Positions 30,731 to 39,733 of a stretch of 64,000 nucleotides of DNA are shown one piece after another. The position numbers and the translations under genes are program-made. How positions within the stretch are numbered: position 1 is the first letter of the stretch; each line of letters opens with the position of its first letter. The notes beneath the pieces were generated by a model that worked only from the letters and a program-made list of their open reading frames with translations, was not told the DNA's origin and made no database searches. The stretch is from contig NZ_CP036319.1 in assembly GCF_007752935.1 (NCBI RefSeq), forward strand, positions 5,498,501-5,562,500, read 5' to 3'. The stretch is from Crateriforma conspicua. GTDB taxonomy: Bacteria > Planctomycetota > Planctomycetia > Pirellulales > Pirellulaceae.

Positions 30731-31729
30731 ATGCGGAACCACACAACCACACGGACCTACCGTCGTCTCGCGATGGCGACTTTGATCGCCGCGGCCGGAA
30801 CGTCAGCCGGTTGTCGCAGTTCGATGCCCCGAATGAACATGTTCGGGTTTGGCAAGAGCGAACCATCGGCAGAAATGCTGGCCGGAAGCGGACCTTCGAT
30901 GACGTACCCGTCACCGCCCAGCGCTTCGGCATCGCCGGAAGCGATCGCTTCGGTGGCCGGCGGAACCGCCACGCCGACACCCTCGGCTTCGCCCTATGGT
31001 GGTTCAGACACCAAAATTGCCAAACTGCCGGAAACTCGCGGTGCGGTAAATCCTGCTGCATCGCTTGCCAACGGGTTTGATATTTCAACCGGTGTCCCGA
31101 CATCTCCGTCCAGCTTGGCCAGCCAAACGCCATCGACCACTGGCGGCTCCGGTGTAACCCCTGGTACTGCCAACGTCCCAGCGACGCCGCAGGGTGGTTA
31201 CGCGACCGGCGGTACCACGCCACCGTCGTACGCGGCGAATCCATCGTCGGCCCCCAGCGGTTATCGATTCGGCCAACCATCGCCGACGTCGACCGCATCG
31301 GCTAGTCCGTCACCATCGCCGACGTACTCGATTTCATCGACACCTTCGTCACCGGCCACCCCGTCGTCCGGGTTTGCACTGCCGGGATCGACCGTGGCGT
31401 CATCGACGACCGCGCCCGCGCCAAGCAGCTATGCTTTGCCCACTGGCGACACGTCCGTCCCATCAACCACCGCAAGCGTCGCCGCCCAAGTTCCCGCGAC
31501 ATCAGGATTCGCCTTGCCGGACGCCCCTTCAGGCACAACATCTGCCGCAGCGGCTGCTTCCTACAGTACCGCGGCGAATCCATCGGCCACCATGCCGACC
31601 AGCGGAATTTCGACTCCGGGTTCCCCGTCGCCGGTGTCCAACGCGGGCGGATACATGCCCGGCAGCACGGGCGGTGCGGGCGCCTATCCGACCGGCGGTT
31701 CGACCACCAGCGGATCGATCTATCGATAA
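30731..31729 (+). CDS. Ser/Thr/Pro/Ala-rich lipoprotein of low complexity
   Basis: 332 residues from the ATG at 30731. The N-terminus MRNHTTTRTYRRLAMATLIA then AAGTSAGCRSS is a lipoprotein signal with lipobox SAGC. After residue ~35 the protein is almost wholly Ser, Pro, Thr, Ala and Gly, with many imperfect short repeats such as GFALPxxxxxxSSxTT and YxxGGxT elements (for example SGFALPGSTVASSTTA and SGFALPDAPSGTTSAA). No folded domain is seen, so it is probably an extended stalk or a surface-decorated linker. Frame choice is supported by the lipobox and by a GC-rich third position. Confidence 0.7.
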   Translation: MRNHTTTRTYRRLAMATLIAAAGTSAGCRSSMPRMNMFGFGKSEPSAEMLAGSGPSMTYPSPPSASASPEAIASVAGGTATPTPSASPYGGSDTKIAKLPETRGAVNPAASLANGFDISTGVPTSPSSLASQTPSTTGGSGVTPGTANVPATPQGGYATGGTTPPSYAANPSSAPSGYRFGQPSPTSTASASPSPSPTYSISSTPSSPATPSSGFALPGSTVASSTTAPAPSSYALPTGDTSVPSTTASVAAQVPATSGFALPDAPSGTTSAAAAASYSTAANPSATMPTSGISTPGSPSPVSNAGGYMPGSTGGAGAYPTGGSTTSGSIYR

Positions 31730-31767
31730 CGGCATCGCGTGGATGCGCACGGTCGTGACTTTCGAAA

Positions 31768-31786
31768 TGGCCAAAACCTTTGGCCA
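31768..31786. terminator. Short hairpin between convergent genes
   Basis: TGGCCAAA (31768-31775) pairs perfectly with TTTGGCCA (31779-31786) around a 3-nt loop. It lies between the stops of two convergent genes (31729 and 31802), a typical terminator position, but there is no T-run on either side. Confidence 0.35.
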
Positions 31787-31801
31787 ACGTGCTATCGGCG
31801 T

Positions 31802-33070
31802 TTACTGAAAACAGTACAGCGACCGGTCAGACCGCACGATCAACTTGCCGTCGGCCAAGGCCGGTGACGCAAGGACCGGTTCGCCAAGTTCGACCTGGGC
31901 GACGGTTTCAGCACGGTCATCCCGATCGGCGATGATTGCACCATTTCCAGCTTGATCAAACACATAGATTCGATCGGCTGCCACGACCGGTGTTGCCCAA
32001 CCGCCACCAAAATCGGGCAAGCGGTGCTGCCATTTTCTTTCGCCGTCGGCCATGGTGCCCGCAATCAGGACGGAGCCTTTCAGGGCATACAGCGTTTGGC
32101 CGTTGGACGCGACGGTGGCGTTTCTGGGACTGAACCGGTTGTTCCGCCAAACTTCTTTGGGTGCGGTGCCACTTTGGTCGGTCCGCATCACCAACAGATC
32201 ATTGCCGGGCAACATCAAGTATGATCCCGACAAACTGGGCGAAGATACCGTTGCACGTCCTTCATCCAGCTTCCATCGCACGTCACCGGTGCGCGGATCA
32301 ACAGCAACCACATCCTGCCCCGACGGCATGACCACTTCGGTGCTGCCATCGCTGCGAGTGATGGGCAACGGCGATGCCCAGTTGGAATCGCGATTTCGTT
32401 GCTGTTCCCACAACGTGGTCCCATCCGCCAAGTGGATCCCGGCGGCAAAAGAATCTCCCTTGCATTCGACTTGAACGATCACGGCGTTTTCGGCAATCAC
32501 AGGTGACGCGGCCATCCCCACGTCGTTCCCTGCCTTGGGATGGTCGTGCCCCAAGCCGCGGTACCACAACAAATCGCCTTCGATCGACAAACAAGCCAAA
32601 TCATTGCTGCTGAAAAACGCAACCACACGCTTCCCATCGCTTACCGGCGTCGGCGCGGCGTTGGCGCTGGTCGGATGACAAAACGGACGACCGGTCGCGC
32701 GAAACGACTGTTCCCATCGAACATCGCCCGAATTTAGGTCCACCGCGGTGATGTAAAGGTGGCCACCGTCGGGTCCCGCCGAACTGGTTGTGATGACCAA
32801 GTCCCCGACAACGATCGGGCTTGCCACACTTCGTCCCGGCATATCCGTCTTCCAAGCCAGATTGCCAGACTCTTCGACTTTCAAAGTGGCAGGTCCGACC
32901 GCCGCCGACGCGCTGCCGTCGCCGCGAAATGCCGACCAGTCTGCCAAAACCGATGGGGTCGAAATGGCCGACGTTGTTAGCAGACCGGCTTGCACCAGCA
33001 AGATGGATGCGCGTTTGGGTGACCACCACGTTCGTTGCGTCTTTGGGCCGTGGGATTTGTTCAATCGCAT
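31802..33070 (-). CDS. PQQ-type beta-propeller repeat protein, exported
   Basis: 422 residues with an N-terminal signal (LLVQAGLLTTSAISTPSVLA, cleaved near LADW). The mature part begins WSAFRGDGSASAAVGP and then repeats the PQQ-like blade pattern, with strands and WxxD/G motifs such as LAWKTDMPGRSVASPIV, DVRWEQSFRATG, LLWYRGLGHDHPKAGNDVG and DVRWKLDEGR. The fold resembles BamB and quinoprotein dehydrogenase propellers but lacks the cofactor residues seen in methanol dehydrogenase. It is likely a periplasmic binding or scaffold protein. Its ATG comes one base after the stop of the upstream gene, so the two form an operon. Confidence 0.85.
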   Translation of the reverse strand: MRLNKSHGPKTQRTWWSPKRASILLVQAGLLTTSAISTPSVLADWSAFRGDGSASAAVGPATLKVEESGNLAWKTDMPGRSVASPIVVGDLVITTSSAGPDGGHLYITAVDLNSGDVRWEQSFRATGRPFCHPTSANAAPTPVSDGKRVVAFFSSNDLACLSIEGDLLWYRGLGHDHPKAGNDVGMAASPVIAENAVIVQVECKGDSFAAGIHLADGTTLWEQQRNRDSNWASPLPITRSDGSTEVVMPSGQDVVAVDPRTGDVRWKLDEGRATVSSPSLSGSYLMLPGNDLLVMRTDQSGTAPKEVWRNNRFSPRNATVASNGQTLYALKGSVLIAGTMADGERKWQHRLPDFGGGWATPVVAADRIYVFDQAGNGAIIADRDDRAETVAQVELGEPVLASPALADGKLIVRSDRSLYCFQ

Positions 33071-33071
33071 T

Positions 33072-34259
33072 TCAACGGGTCCCTTCGGTGTTCGGTGCCT
33101 GGCTTTTCAGCCCCTTACCATTGCGGTCGGTCAATCGGAACTGAAACTCCCAATCCTGTGCCCATGACTGGGTTTGTTCGTTTTGGCAAATCTTCAACAG
33201 GATCACGTTCTGCCCCTGCTGCAACTGTGCATCGCCGATGTACTGGTCGATCGCACTGCCACTGTGATAGACCTCGTTGGCCATCACCTGTCGACCATTG
33301 ATCCAAACCTTGTTGGCCGTCACACAACTGAGACGTGCCTGGATGTCGATCGCCGAAGGTGAATTAAATGTGGCCCATAAATAGGCGACGGCGCCTTTCT
33401 CTTTGTCCAAGTCTTTTGCAATGTCGACGGTACCGTCGTCGGAATCGGCTTGGACGTCATGCCAGGTAACTGGACCGTTCTTGCCCTCATGCTTTGCATT
33501 CAAATCCACCGACCCGTTGGCGGTGAATTCAGCTTCTGGTCCGTACGCGGTGTCGAAACCCACACCGCCTACGTTGTTAAAGGGCCCCACCAGTGACCAT
33601 TTACGAATCATGCAAAACGAATCCGCCAGCGACACGTCCACGCCCATGTCTTCCAACCGATCGACGATCGTTTTCAACTGTGTCGGCTGACGCGCAAAGG
33701 GCAGGGCATCCAGCAGAAACCTTTCCGCCTGTTCTTCTTCTTTCCGCTGCTTCGCTTGGTCCGCCAAGTCCAACAGCCGTGCGATCGCCATTTCCCGCAA
33801 CGGCAAGCTGGGATCATCGACCGACGCAGCAATCAATCGCTCCGCCGCATCCCCGTCTGCGTCCCGGATCAACTCGACCGCCAACGCCCGACCGACGGGC
33901 CGATTGTTCAAGTCGCCGACGAAGCCAATCAATTCACCCACGGGCAAACGATCGGCACGTCGCACGACATCCGCGACGATTCCGCGATACCAGTTCATCG
34001 CGATGGGATTGGCGTCGTCCATCGCGTTTAGGATTTCTGGCAAATGTTCGACGCCGGCATTTCGTAGCCGTTTCGCTGCCACCACCGCCTCGGCGTGGCC
34101 CCCGCCACCAGGCCCGATCGATCCGATCGTCGCAATGTCTGCGTCAATCGGCGATTCAGCCCAAGATTGACCGGGCGATAACGCCGCGACGGCCAGCCCC
34201 CCCGCCATCATCAGCCCAAAGATTGAATGAATGTGTCTGGCCACACGAATCCCCGTCAT
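33072..34259 (-). CDS. Exported protein with HEAT-like and beta-sandwich domains
   Basis: 395 residues from the ATG at 34259 (an earlier TTG or ATG is possible to 34301). The start MTGIRVARHIHSIFGLMMAG then GLAVAALSPGQSWAES is a signal peptide. Residues ~35-190 are helical repeats with Ala/Leu/Asp patterns (LRNAGVEHLPEILNAMDDAN and LPLREMAIARLLDLADQAKQ), suggestive of HEAT-like repeats. The C-terminal ~180 residues look like a galactose-binding-like beta-sandwich: KVWINGRQVMANEVYHSG, QGQNVILLKICQNEQTQSW and DWEFQFRLTDRNGKG. No catalytic residues were identified. It is the first gene of a two-gene unit with the propeller protein (stop TGA, one base, ATG). Confidence 0.8.
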   Translation of the reverse strand: MTGIRVARHIHSIFGLMMAGGLAVAALSPGQSWAESPIDADIATIGSIGPGGGGHAEAVVAAKRLRNAGVEHLPEILNAMDDANPIAMNWYRGIVADVVRRADRLPVGELIGFVGDLNNRPVGRALAVELIRDADGDAAERLIAASVDDPSLPLREMAIARLLDLADQAKQRKEEEQAERFLLDALPFARQPTQLKTIVDRLEDMGVDVSLADSFCMIRKWSLVGPFNNVGGVGFDTAYGPEAEFTANGSVDLNAKHEGKNGPVTWHDVQADSDDGTVDIAKDLDKEKGAVAYLWATFNSPSAIDIQARLSCVTANKVWINGRQVMANEVYHSGSAIDQYIGDAQLQQGQNVILLKICQNEQTQSWAQDWEFQFRLTDRNGKGLKSQAPNTEGTR

Positions 34260-34509
34260 CTGGTCACGTTCGGTCCTGGTGCCATCGGCAATCCGCAGCA
34301 TTTCCCACGGATGCCCAGGTCAAAGCGGAACAGTGTAGACGTTGGACGAGTCAGCCCGCTGTTGAGCCGCACAAATTTCACCGGGCACAAGTTGAGCCAA
34401 CGCAATCAGGGCTTGCGGACCGTCTGCCCAGCGAATCACCGATCCAACAGTCGCGGTTGTCGGGGCCGCAACGCGAATCCCCAAACCGTCAACGGCTGAA
34501 CACTTCCGA

Positions 34510-35058
34510 TCAATCGGCGGCTTCCATTTCCTTCATCCATGCCAGAACCGCGATTCGGTTGGAATCAAACGCCATGTTTTCCAAGTGCCGACGTTCCGGC
34601 CACGCCCATTCATGATGCTCCAGTTCGGACGGTTCCAAGGCGACGTTGTCGATGTCGGCAACCTGGCAGCAGTAAAACAGATCGATCACGGGCGAACGAA
34701 CGCCGGTGTAAACGTATTGGTTCGGCCGCGTCATCAACAATCGACAGGACGTCACGACCAAGCCGGTTTCTTCGCGGACCTCTCTGGCCAAAGCCTGTTC
34801 CACCGTTTCATCCCGGTCGACAAACCCACCGGGCAAGCCCCATTTTCCACGCCCCGGATTGCGAGCACGCCGAACCAGCAGCAGCTGATTTTGATGATCG
34901 GTGATCAACGCACCGACGGCGGCCACCGGGCCGAAATAACAGGCCATCCCGCAGTGTTTACAGTGAAACGGGATCTTGCCGATTTCCGAACTCGGCTTTC
35001 CACACCGCGGACAAAACCGGAATGCTTCTTCGACCGGTGGGGCTTCGGAATCATTCAC
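34510..35058 (-). CDS. Nudix hydrolase with N-terminal zinc ribbon
   Basis: 182 residues. A zinc ribbon with Cys16, Cys19, Cys33 and Cys36 (CPRCGK and HCKHC) opens the protein. The Nudix box follows the G-x5-E-x7-RE-U-x-EE-x-G-U rule exactly at G78-L100, ending REVREETGL. The combination is like NudC-type NADH pyrophosphatases and related planctomycete proteins, hydrolysing nucleoside diphosphates linked to another group. The GTG start overlaps the stop of the upstream LarA-like gene as GTGA, so translation is coupled. Substrate is not determined. Confidence 0.88.
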   Translation of the reverse strand: MNDSEAPPVEEAFRFCPRCGKPSSEIGKIPFHCKHCGMACYFGPVAAVGALITDHQNQLLLVRRARNPGRGKWGLPGGFVDRDETVEQALAREVREETGLVVTSCRLLMTRPNQYVYTGVRSPVIDLFYCCQVADIDNVALEPSELEHHEWAWPERRHLENMAFDSNRIAVLAWMKEMEAAD

Positions 35059-36410
35059 AACGGCGGCTCCGAACCGTCATCTTGCGAATCAATGTCATCC
35101 TGTCGGTCGATCGCCGAATGCTGTTCCGTATCGTCGACGTGCCGAATGCCGGTTGGATCGGCGACGGTTTCGGGTAACTGGGGGCCCAGGAACTGGGCGG
35201 CACGGATCAAACCAACTTCTTGCTGGCTTTCCAGCAAGCGAACCAATTGCTTGACCGAGCCGACCGTCCCCCATCCCAGGTCTTCCACCACTTCGTCGGC
35301 AAGATGACTGTGCAGAACCACTCTTGCGTCTTGCATCACCTGTGCGAAGGCCTTGGCCAGTGGCTCGGCTGGTGACACCACCGGGAACCCGTCATCCGAT
35401 TCGGCGGGGTCCGATAGCGAAGGCAGGTCTAAGTCGCCGGAATCAACGAATCGTTGCAGGATCGCCCCCAACTGCTCCGGTGGATCCTTTTGTAACTGCG
35501 ACCAGATCACCAACAAACCTTCTTCGTTCAAATGGCGTGCCCCCGCAATTGCGGCTCGGGCGACGTTCATCCAGGTTTGCTGATGCGGATCCCCATCAAC
35601 GATGACCACAACCGCGTTGGCGCGACACTGATCTGGGGAAACGCCTTTCGAAATTTCCGCAGGTTCATTGTGATGCTCTGCATCGGAGACGATCTGGCAA
35701 GTGATCCGATTTGCTTGGCCGTCGATTGTCGGTTCCACCCACATCACCACCTGAATCCCAATCGTCATGGACAGGTTTTGACGAAAGCCGGCGTCGTCGG
35801 TCGATTCCCGGGTGAATCGCTGAAGCGATGCCGAATCGGAAAACACCGGATAGACACCCGCCGGGTCGCTTTGATCGGCGTCGACGGATTGACCAGCGAT
35901 CGCAGAGCGACGACATCGTATCGGCAGCACAAAATCAGCGTCGGCAAGCTGCCGATTGACATAAACCGGTTCGGCACCAGCATCGGCCACCAAGTACATC
36001 AACGAATCCCGTCGGTCGGATTGATGACGTGTGGCCTTGGCCGCCGCCCCCAAACGCTGAGCCAGATCCATCATCAATTCATCGCTGGCGTCATCGGAAA
36101 CCACAACATCGATGCCACCTACGTCGTGGTTTGCAAGCCACTGCACCACGGTGCCGACCGTATCGACCAATTCCGGCACCATGGCTTCGACCGTCAGCGC
36201 AACGCGGTCGCCGGGGATCATGGCTTGCGAAATCGCCGGGAAATTGATCGGTTCGCTTAGGGCCGCCTGGACACGCTGGGCCAAATCGCCGGCGGCACGT
36301 TCCTGGGATTCGCCGGCCGATGCTGGGTGAAGACGCCACGCTAGGCGATCTGCCAAGGCGTCCGCGATCGCTTCGCCGGAAAAGGTTGCGTCGTGATGGG
36401 CGGCAGTCAT
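35055..36410 (-). CDS. LarA-like (DUF2088) protein, divergent
   Basis: 451 residues from the ATG at 36410; the earlier frame start is a TTG. The N-terminal ~250 residues follow the lactate-racemase DUF2088 layout: LSEPINFPAISQAMIPGDRV, a WLANHDVGGIDVVVSDDAS strand, then YLVADAGAEPVYVNRQLADA DFVLPIRC-like elements. But the DxTRP and GTHRP motifs that hold the nickel-pincer cofactor in LarA are replaced (EAMVP and SDDAS-type sequence), so racemase activity is unlikely. The C-terminal half has a short Asp/Glu-rich end. It precedes and overlaps the Nudix gene. Possible roles: binding or regulatory paralogue, or a different enzyme. Confidence 0.65.
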   Translation of the reverse strand: MTAAHHDATFSGEAIADALADRLAWRLHPASAGESQERAAGDLAQRVQAALSEPINFPAISQAMIPGDRVALTVEAMVPELVDTVGTVVQWLANHDVGGIDVVVSDDASDELMMDLAQRLGAAAKATRHQSDRRDSLMYLVADAGAEPVYVNRQLADADFVLPIRCRRSAIAGQSVDADQSDPAGVYPVFSDSASLQRFTRESTDDAGFRQNLSMTIGIQVVMWVEPTIDGQANRITCQIVSDAEHHNEPAEISKGVSPDQCRANAVVVIVDGDPHQQTWMNVARAAIAGARHLNEEGLLVIWSQLQKDPPEQLGAILQRFVDSGDLDLPSLSDPAESDDGFPVVSPAEPLAKAFAQVMQDARVVLHSHLADEVVEDLGWGTVGSVKQLVRLLESQQEVGLIRAAQFLGPQLPETVADPTGIRHVDDTEQHSAIDRQDDIDSQDDGSEPPL

Positions 36411-36788
36411 ACGTTCTTTAGGATTCAGGATCAAACTTTAGAATTCAGGATCACAAGGCGGCCGAGCAGACTTGTCGGCCAAACGGAACCGCCGGCACGG
36501 ATCGCGCACCGGAATCGATCGATACCCCCGGCGGCGGCTGGCGTTAAAACCCACAAATCAACTCAGTCGTGTCGGTTTCGCCGGTTCAACATCTCATTCC
36601 ATCGATGGACGTGCAATGCGTGCATGCCCGAACGCCGACGATCAACAATCATACGGATCATTGTAGGTGTCGCCGCACCCCTGAGTTCGCGATTGCGATT
36701 GACCTTGCCTTTCCCCCGGCACATCGATCACACATCAAGCAGACGATCTGGATCGCGGAAGCAGCAAGAAGAATCCCATCAAGCCATC
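36411..36788. other. Divergent intergenic region (no supported gene)
   Basis: 378 bp between the LarA-like gene (minus) and the lipoprotein gene (plus). The plus frame is open throughout but polar, Arg-rich and unlike a protein. TAAAGAACGT just ahead of the minus start is a possible weak ribosome binding site. No RNA or hairpin recognised. Confidence 0.4.
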
Positions 36789-38279
36789 ATGATCTCCCCA
36801 AGCCGACGCCCCACGACCGCCCCCATCTTCCGCCGGCGTCCGTCACCCCGACGCCTGCCCCAGCGGTTTGGCACACTGGCCGCCCTGTTGGTCGCGACGG
36901 CCGTTGCGGGATGTTCGCAGTCCACGCCCCAAACGCCGGATACCCCCGCGACGGACAATGCGTCGGCGTTACCCAGGACGGATCCGGCAACGCTGCTGAG
37001 GATGACATTTTTACGTTATCGCAACAGTGACTATTACAGTGATCGCGGCTTTGCCGAACTGACCTACCAAGGCGAACAGGGAACCGAACGACGCACCGCA
37101 CCATTGGCCACATGGTACGACCGTGGCCGACTGTACGTTTCGGCTTACGAGACCCGTCTTTGGCGTGACGATCGCCAATCGATCGCTTGGTTTGTCGGTG
37201 ATGCGGCCCAGCTTTGGCAACAACAAGTGTTGGTCCAAGACGTCCGCCAACGACGCCCAGACTTGGAACATCTTTTATCCGATCCGGCGCTGGTGACCGC
37301 GATTGCGGCGGGACAAGCGGGACCGCCACCACAGCTGGAATGGATGTTTGCCGAAAACCCGATGCAGAAACTTTTTGATGACGATGCACAGTTCGTCTAC
37401 GGCGACGTCGCCACGATCGACCAAGTCCCTTGTCGTTCGGTCAACGTCACCAGCGGCAACGAGCGTTTCACGTTTTGGATCGACACGACACAGACGTTGA
37501 TCCGCCGCGTCGATCTTCCGTCGCTATTGATTCCGACCGACCAAACGACAAGCGATCAACCAATTGAACCATCGCAACCGCCGGCCAACGTGGCCGCAGT
37601 GGTCCAGTTGAGCATCCACCTACGCGATGCGACGCGTTCCCAACGCACCGGCCCACCCCCCATGGATTCGTTTCCCGCGGCGCCGGTCACGGTGGCCGGC
37701 TTGGTGACACCGCCGACCGTGTCGCCGGGATGGCTTGGGCAACGGGTCTCCGGCGACCGCATTCAACTAAGCCGGCGTCCCGCCACCAATCGCGGCGACC
37801 AAGACCAAATCGTGCGCCAGCCGTGGGCATGCCTTCTGTCGCTGTCTGATTCCCCCTTGGCCGGCCACCAGTTGGATCTTCTTCGGCAATGGGTTTCGCG
37901 AATGCCCGCGGATCTGCGTCGCAAGGTATTGATCGGTGCTGTGTTACCGGCGGGCGATTCATCGGACGATCGCATCGTAGGCGATGAATCCATGCTGGAC
38001 CTTGTGTATCAGCAAGCCCCATCCCAGGATCCCTCTTGGCTATTGCCCGGCAGTCTGACGGTTTTGGATCACCAGGGACGTATCCAGTGGCACGAACCCC
38101 ATTTTGTCTCATCCACACTGCCGCAAATTGGCGCGGTCTTGGCCGACTTGGTCAACGGCGTGAACGTCCCCCAGCGAATCCGCCAACAGCAACGCCAGGC
38201 GGACGAAGAATTCCGTCGAAGCCTGGAAAAGCAGCATTCCGCGGCCGCTGAACTGATCTTGCCTTCGCACGCCCCCTGA
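36789..38279 (+). CDS. Lipoprotein with a LolA-like and a thioredoxin-like part
   Basis: 496 residues from the ATG at 36789. The start has RRRPSPRRLPQRFG, then LAALLVATAVAGCSQ with lipobox AVAGC. Residues ~50-260 resemble LolA/DUF2092-type proteins (strands such as YYSDRGFAELTYQGEQGT, RLYVSAYETRLWRDDRQ and ERFTFWIDTTQTLIRRVDL), which carry or sense lipids. The last ~150 residues look thioredoxin-like: PWACLLSLSDSPLAGHQLDL, then PGSLTVLDHQGRIQW, but there is no CxxC, so it cannot do disulfide chemistry. Function unknown; probably an outer-membrane or inner-membrane lipoprotein facing the periplasm. Confidence 0.75.
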   Translation: MISPSRRPTTAPIFRRRPSPRRLPQRFGTLAALLVATAVAGCSQSTPQTPDTPATDNASALPRTDPATLLRMTFLRYRNSDYYSDRGFAELTYQGEQGTERRTAPLATWYDRGRLYVSAYETRLWRDDRQSIAWFVGDAAQLWQQQVLVQDVRQRRPDLEHLLSDPALVTAIAAGQAGPPPQLEWMFAENPMQKLFDDDAQFVYGDVATIDQVPCRSVNVTSGNERFTFWIDTTQTLIRRVDLPSLLIPTDQTTSDQPIEPSQPPANVAAVVQLSIHLRDATRSQRTGPPPMDSFPAAPVTVAGLVTPPTVSPGWLGQRVSGDRIQLSRRPATNRGDQDQIVRQPWACLLSLSDSPLAGHQLDLLRQWVSRMPADLRRKVLIGAVLPAGDSSDDRIVGDESMLDLVYQQAPSQDPSWLLPGSLTVLDHQGRIQWHEPHFVSSTLPQIGAVLADLVNGVNVPQRIRQQQRQADEEFRRSLEKQHSAAAELILPSHAP

Positions 38280-38408
38280 ACGCACAATCCACCTGTAAAC
38301 ATTCCGTCACCACGGATCACCGGTGGCGGATCGTTCGGTCCGGACCTTGCCCCCAGCGGCCAATGACGCCACGGCGACGGACCACGCCAGCCAAGGACGG
38401 TAATCCCG

Positions 38409-39704
38409 ATGACACCGGGCGAAGTTGAAACCATTGCCAATCCGTTTGCCGGACCGCTGCGAAACCAGCGTCGCGGTATTCGTTCGGCTTTTGTTTCCGC
38501 GTTCAAGTTGGTCGCATTGGCCTGTGTCGCCTTCGCAGGGGTGTTGGCCGTTCAGCATTACAGTCGCGTTTGGCTTGTTCACCGGTACACACAAGACCTG
38601 AATCAGTTGCCGACGGATCAGCGGATCGCCAGATTGCTGGAACTGTCGACCCTGGGCGGTCCCGACCAAAACGATGCCGCGATGCCGACGATCGTCGCCG
38701 CGATGACCGACCCGGAACCGCCATTCGCCCAAGCCGCATGGCGGATTCTGCAACAAGCCCAAGACGACTGGGCTCTGCTGTCGCCATCGCGATCGGACCA
38801 AAAGCATCGCCAACTGATTCGGCTGATCGGTCAACAAGCCGACCGGGTTCCCGCCGATCGCACAGCCTGGGCCGCCGGCCTTATCCAGACTTCGCTGGAT
38901 GCGTTGCGGCGCAGCGGCAAGGATGATGACCTGCAAATCAATCGACTGGCTCTGAACACCCTTCAGCGGCTCAACGAATCCGGCGCATCGGCCACAACCA
39001 CGGGCGACGGTGACACCACCGTTGAAGGCAAAATCACGCAAACCGCCGCCGCACCGACACCGCTGCGGATCGTCGGCATGTCCGCCCCACTGCCGATCGG
39101 AAACGACTGGGCCGGCAACCAAGACGATGCCGACGCCAGCACCACCGACGAATTCGCCAATCAACCCGCACCGGCATCGGCCCGCCCGATCCAAACCCAG
39201 GACGCAACAAGCCTTCAAGCCGTTGCACCGGAAACGGTTCACTTGAAACCCGTCGGCGACACCCCGCAAATAGTGGCGGTTGCCAAGGCCGCGCCGCCTA
39301 CACCCGCCGTCCAGCCCACGTCCCATTTGGTTCAATCGCCCTTGGAGGCGATGGACATTCGAACGGTCGTCCAATTTTTGGCCGATCCGACCCCAGAAAC
39401 TCACGACTTGGCCGAAGCCGAACTGAGACGGCGACAGTGGTCGGATTCAAAAATTGAACTCGCCGACCGTTTGGTCAGCGGATCCGTCTCTGCCCGCATG
39501 GAATTGATCGATTGGCTGGGTTCGCAGTCGAAATTTGACCCACGGGCTTGGCTGTTGCTGCTGTTGGATGATACCGATGCCCGGATTCGCCACCGCGTCG
39601 TCAGCGTCTTGAAGACGGTCAACGACCCGGATGTTCAAGATCGTTTGCGAAAGCACGCGGCAGGCGAAAGCGATCCAGAAATCCGGTCGCTGATACTTCA
39701 GTAA
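38409..39704 (+). CDS. Membrane protein with HEAT-like repeats
   Basis: 431 residues. One transmembrane helix near residues 33-48 (LVALACVAFAGVLAV). It is followed by helical repeats at 60-190 (TDQRIARLLELSTLGGPDQN and FAQAAWRILQQAQDDWALLS), a disordered Ala/Thr/Pro-rich middle (~190-310), and a second helical repeat block at the C-terminus (DIRTVVQFLADPTPETHDLA, LAEAELRRRQWSDSKIELAD and IRHRVVSVLKTVNDPDVQD), typical of HEAT-like protein-interaction surfaces. AAGGACGG lies 14 bases ahead of the ATG. Role unknown. The gene follows the lipoprotein gene by about 130 bp on the same strand. Confidence 0.75.
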   Translation: MTPGEVETIANPFAGPLRNQRRGIRSAFVSAFKLVALACVAFAGVLAVQHYSRVWLVHRYTQDLNQLPTDQRIARLLELSTLGGPDQNDAAMPTIVAAMTDPEPPFAQAAWRILQQAQDDWALLSPSRSDQKHRQLIRLIGQQADRVPADRTAWAAGLIQTSLDALRRSGKDDDLQINRLALNTLQRLNESGASATTTGDGDTTVEGKITQTAAAPTPLRIVGMSAPLPIGNDWAGNQDDADASTTDEFANQPAPASARPIQTQDATSLQAVAPETVHLKPVGDTPQIVAVAKAAPPTPAVQPTSHLVQSPLEAMDIRTVVQFLADPTPETHDLAEAELRRRQWSDSKIELADRLVSGSVSARMELIDWLGSQSKFDPRAWLLLLLDDTDARIRHRVVSVLKTVNDPDVQDRLRKHAAGESDPEIRSLILQ

Positions 39705-39733
39705 CCTGCGACGCGTTCTTCAGTAGCGCGATA

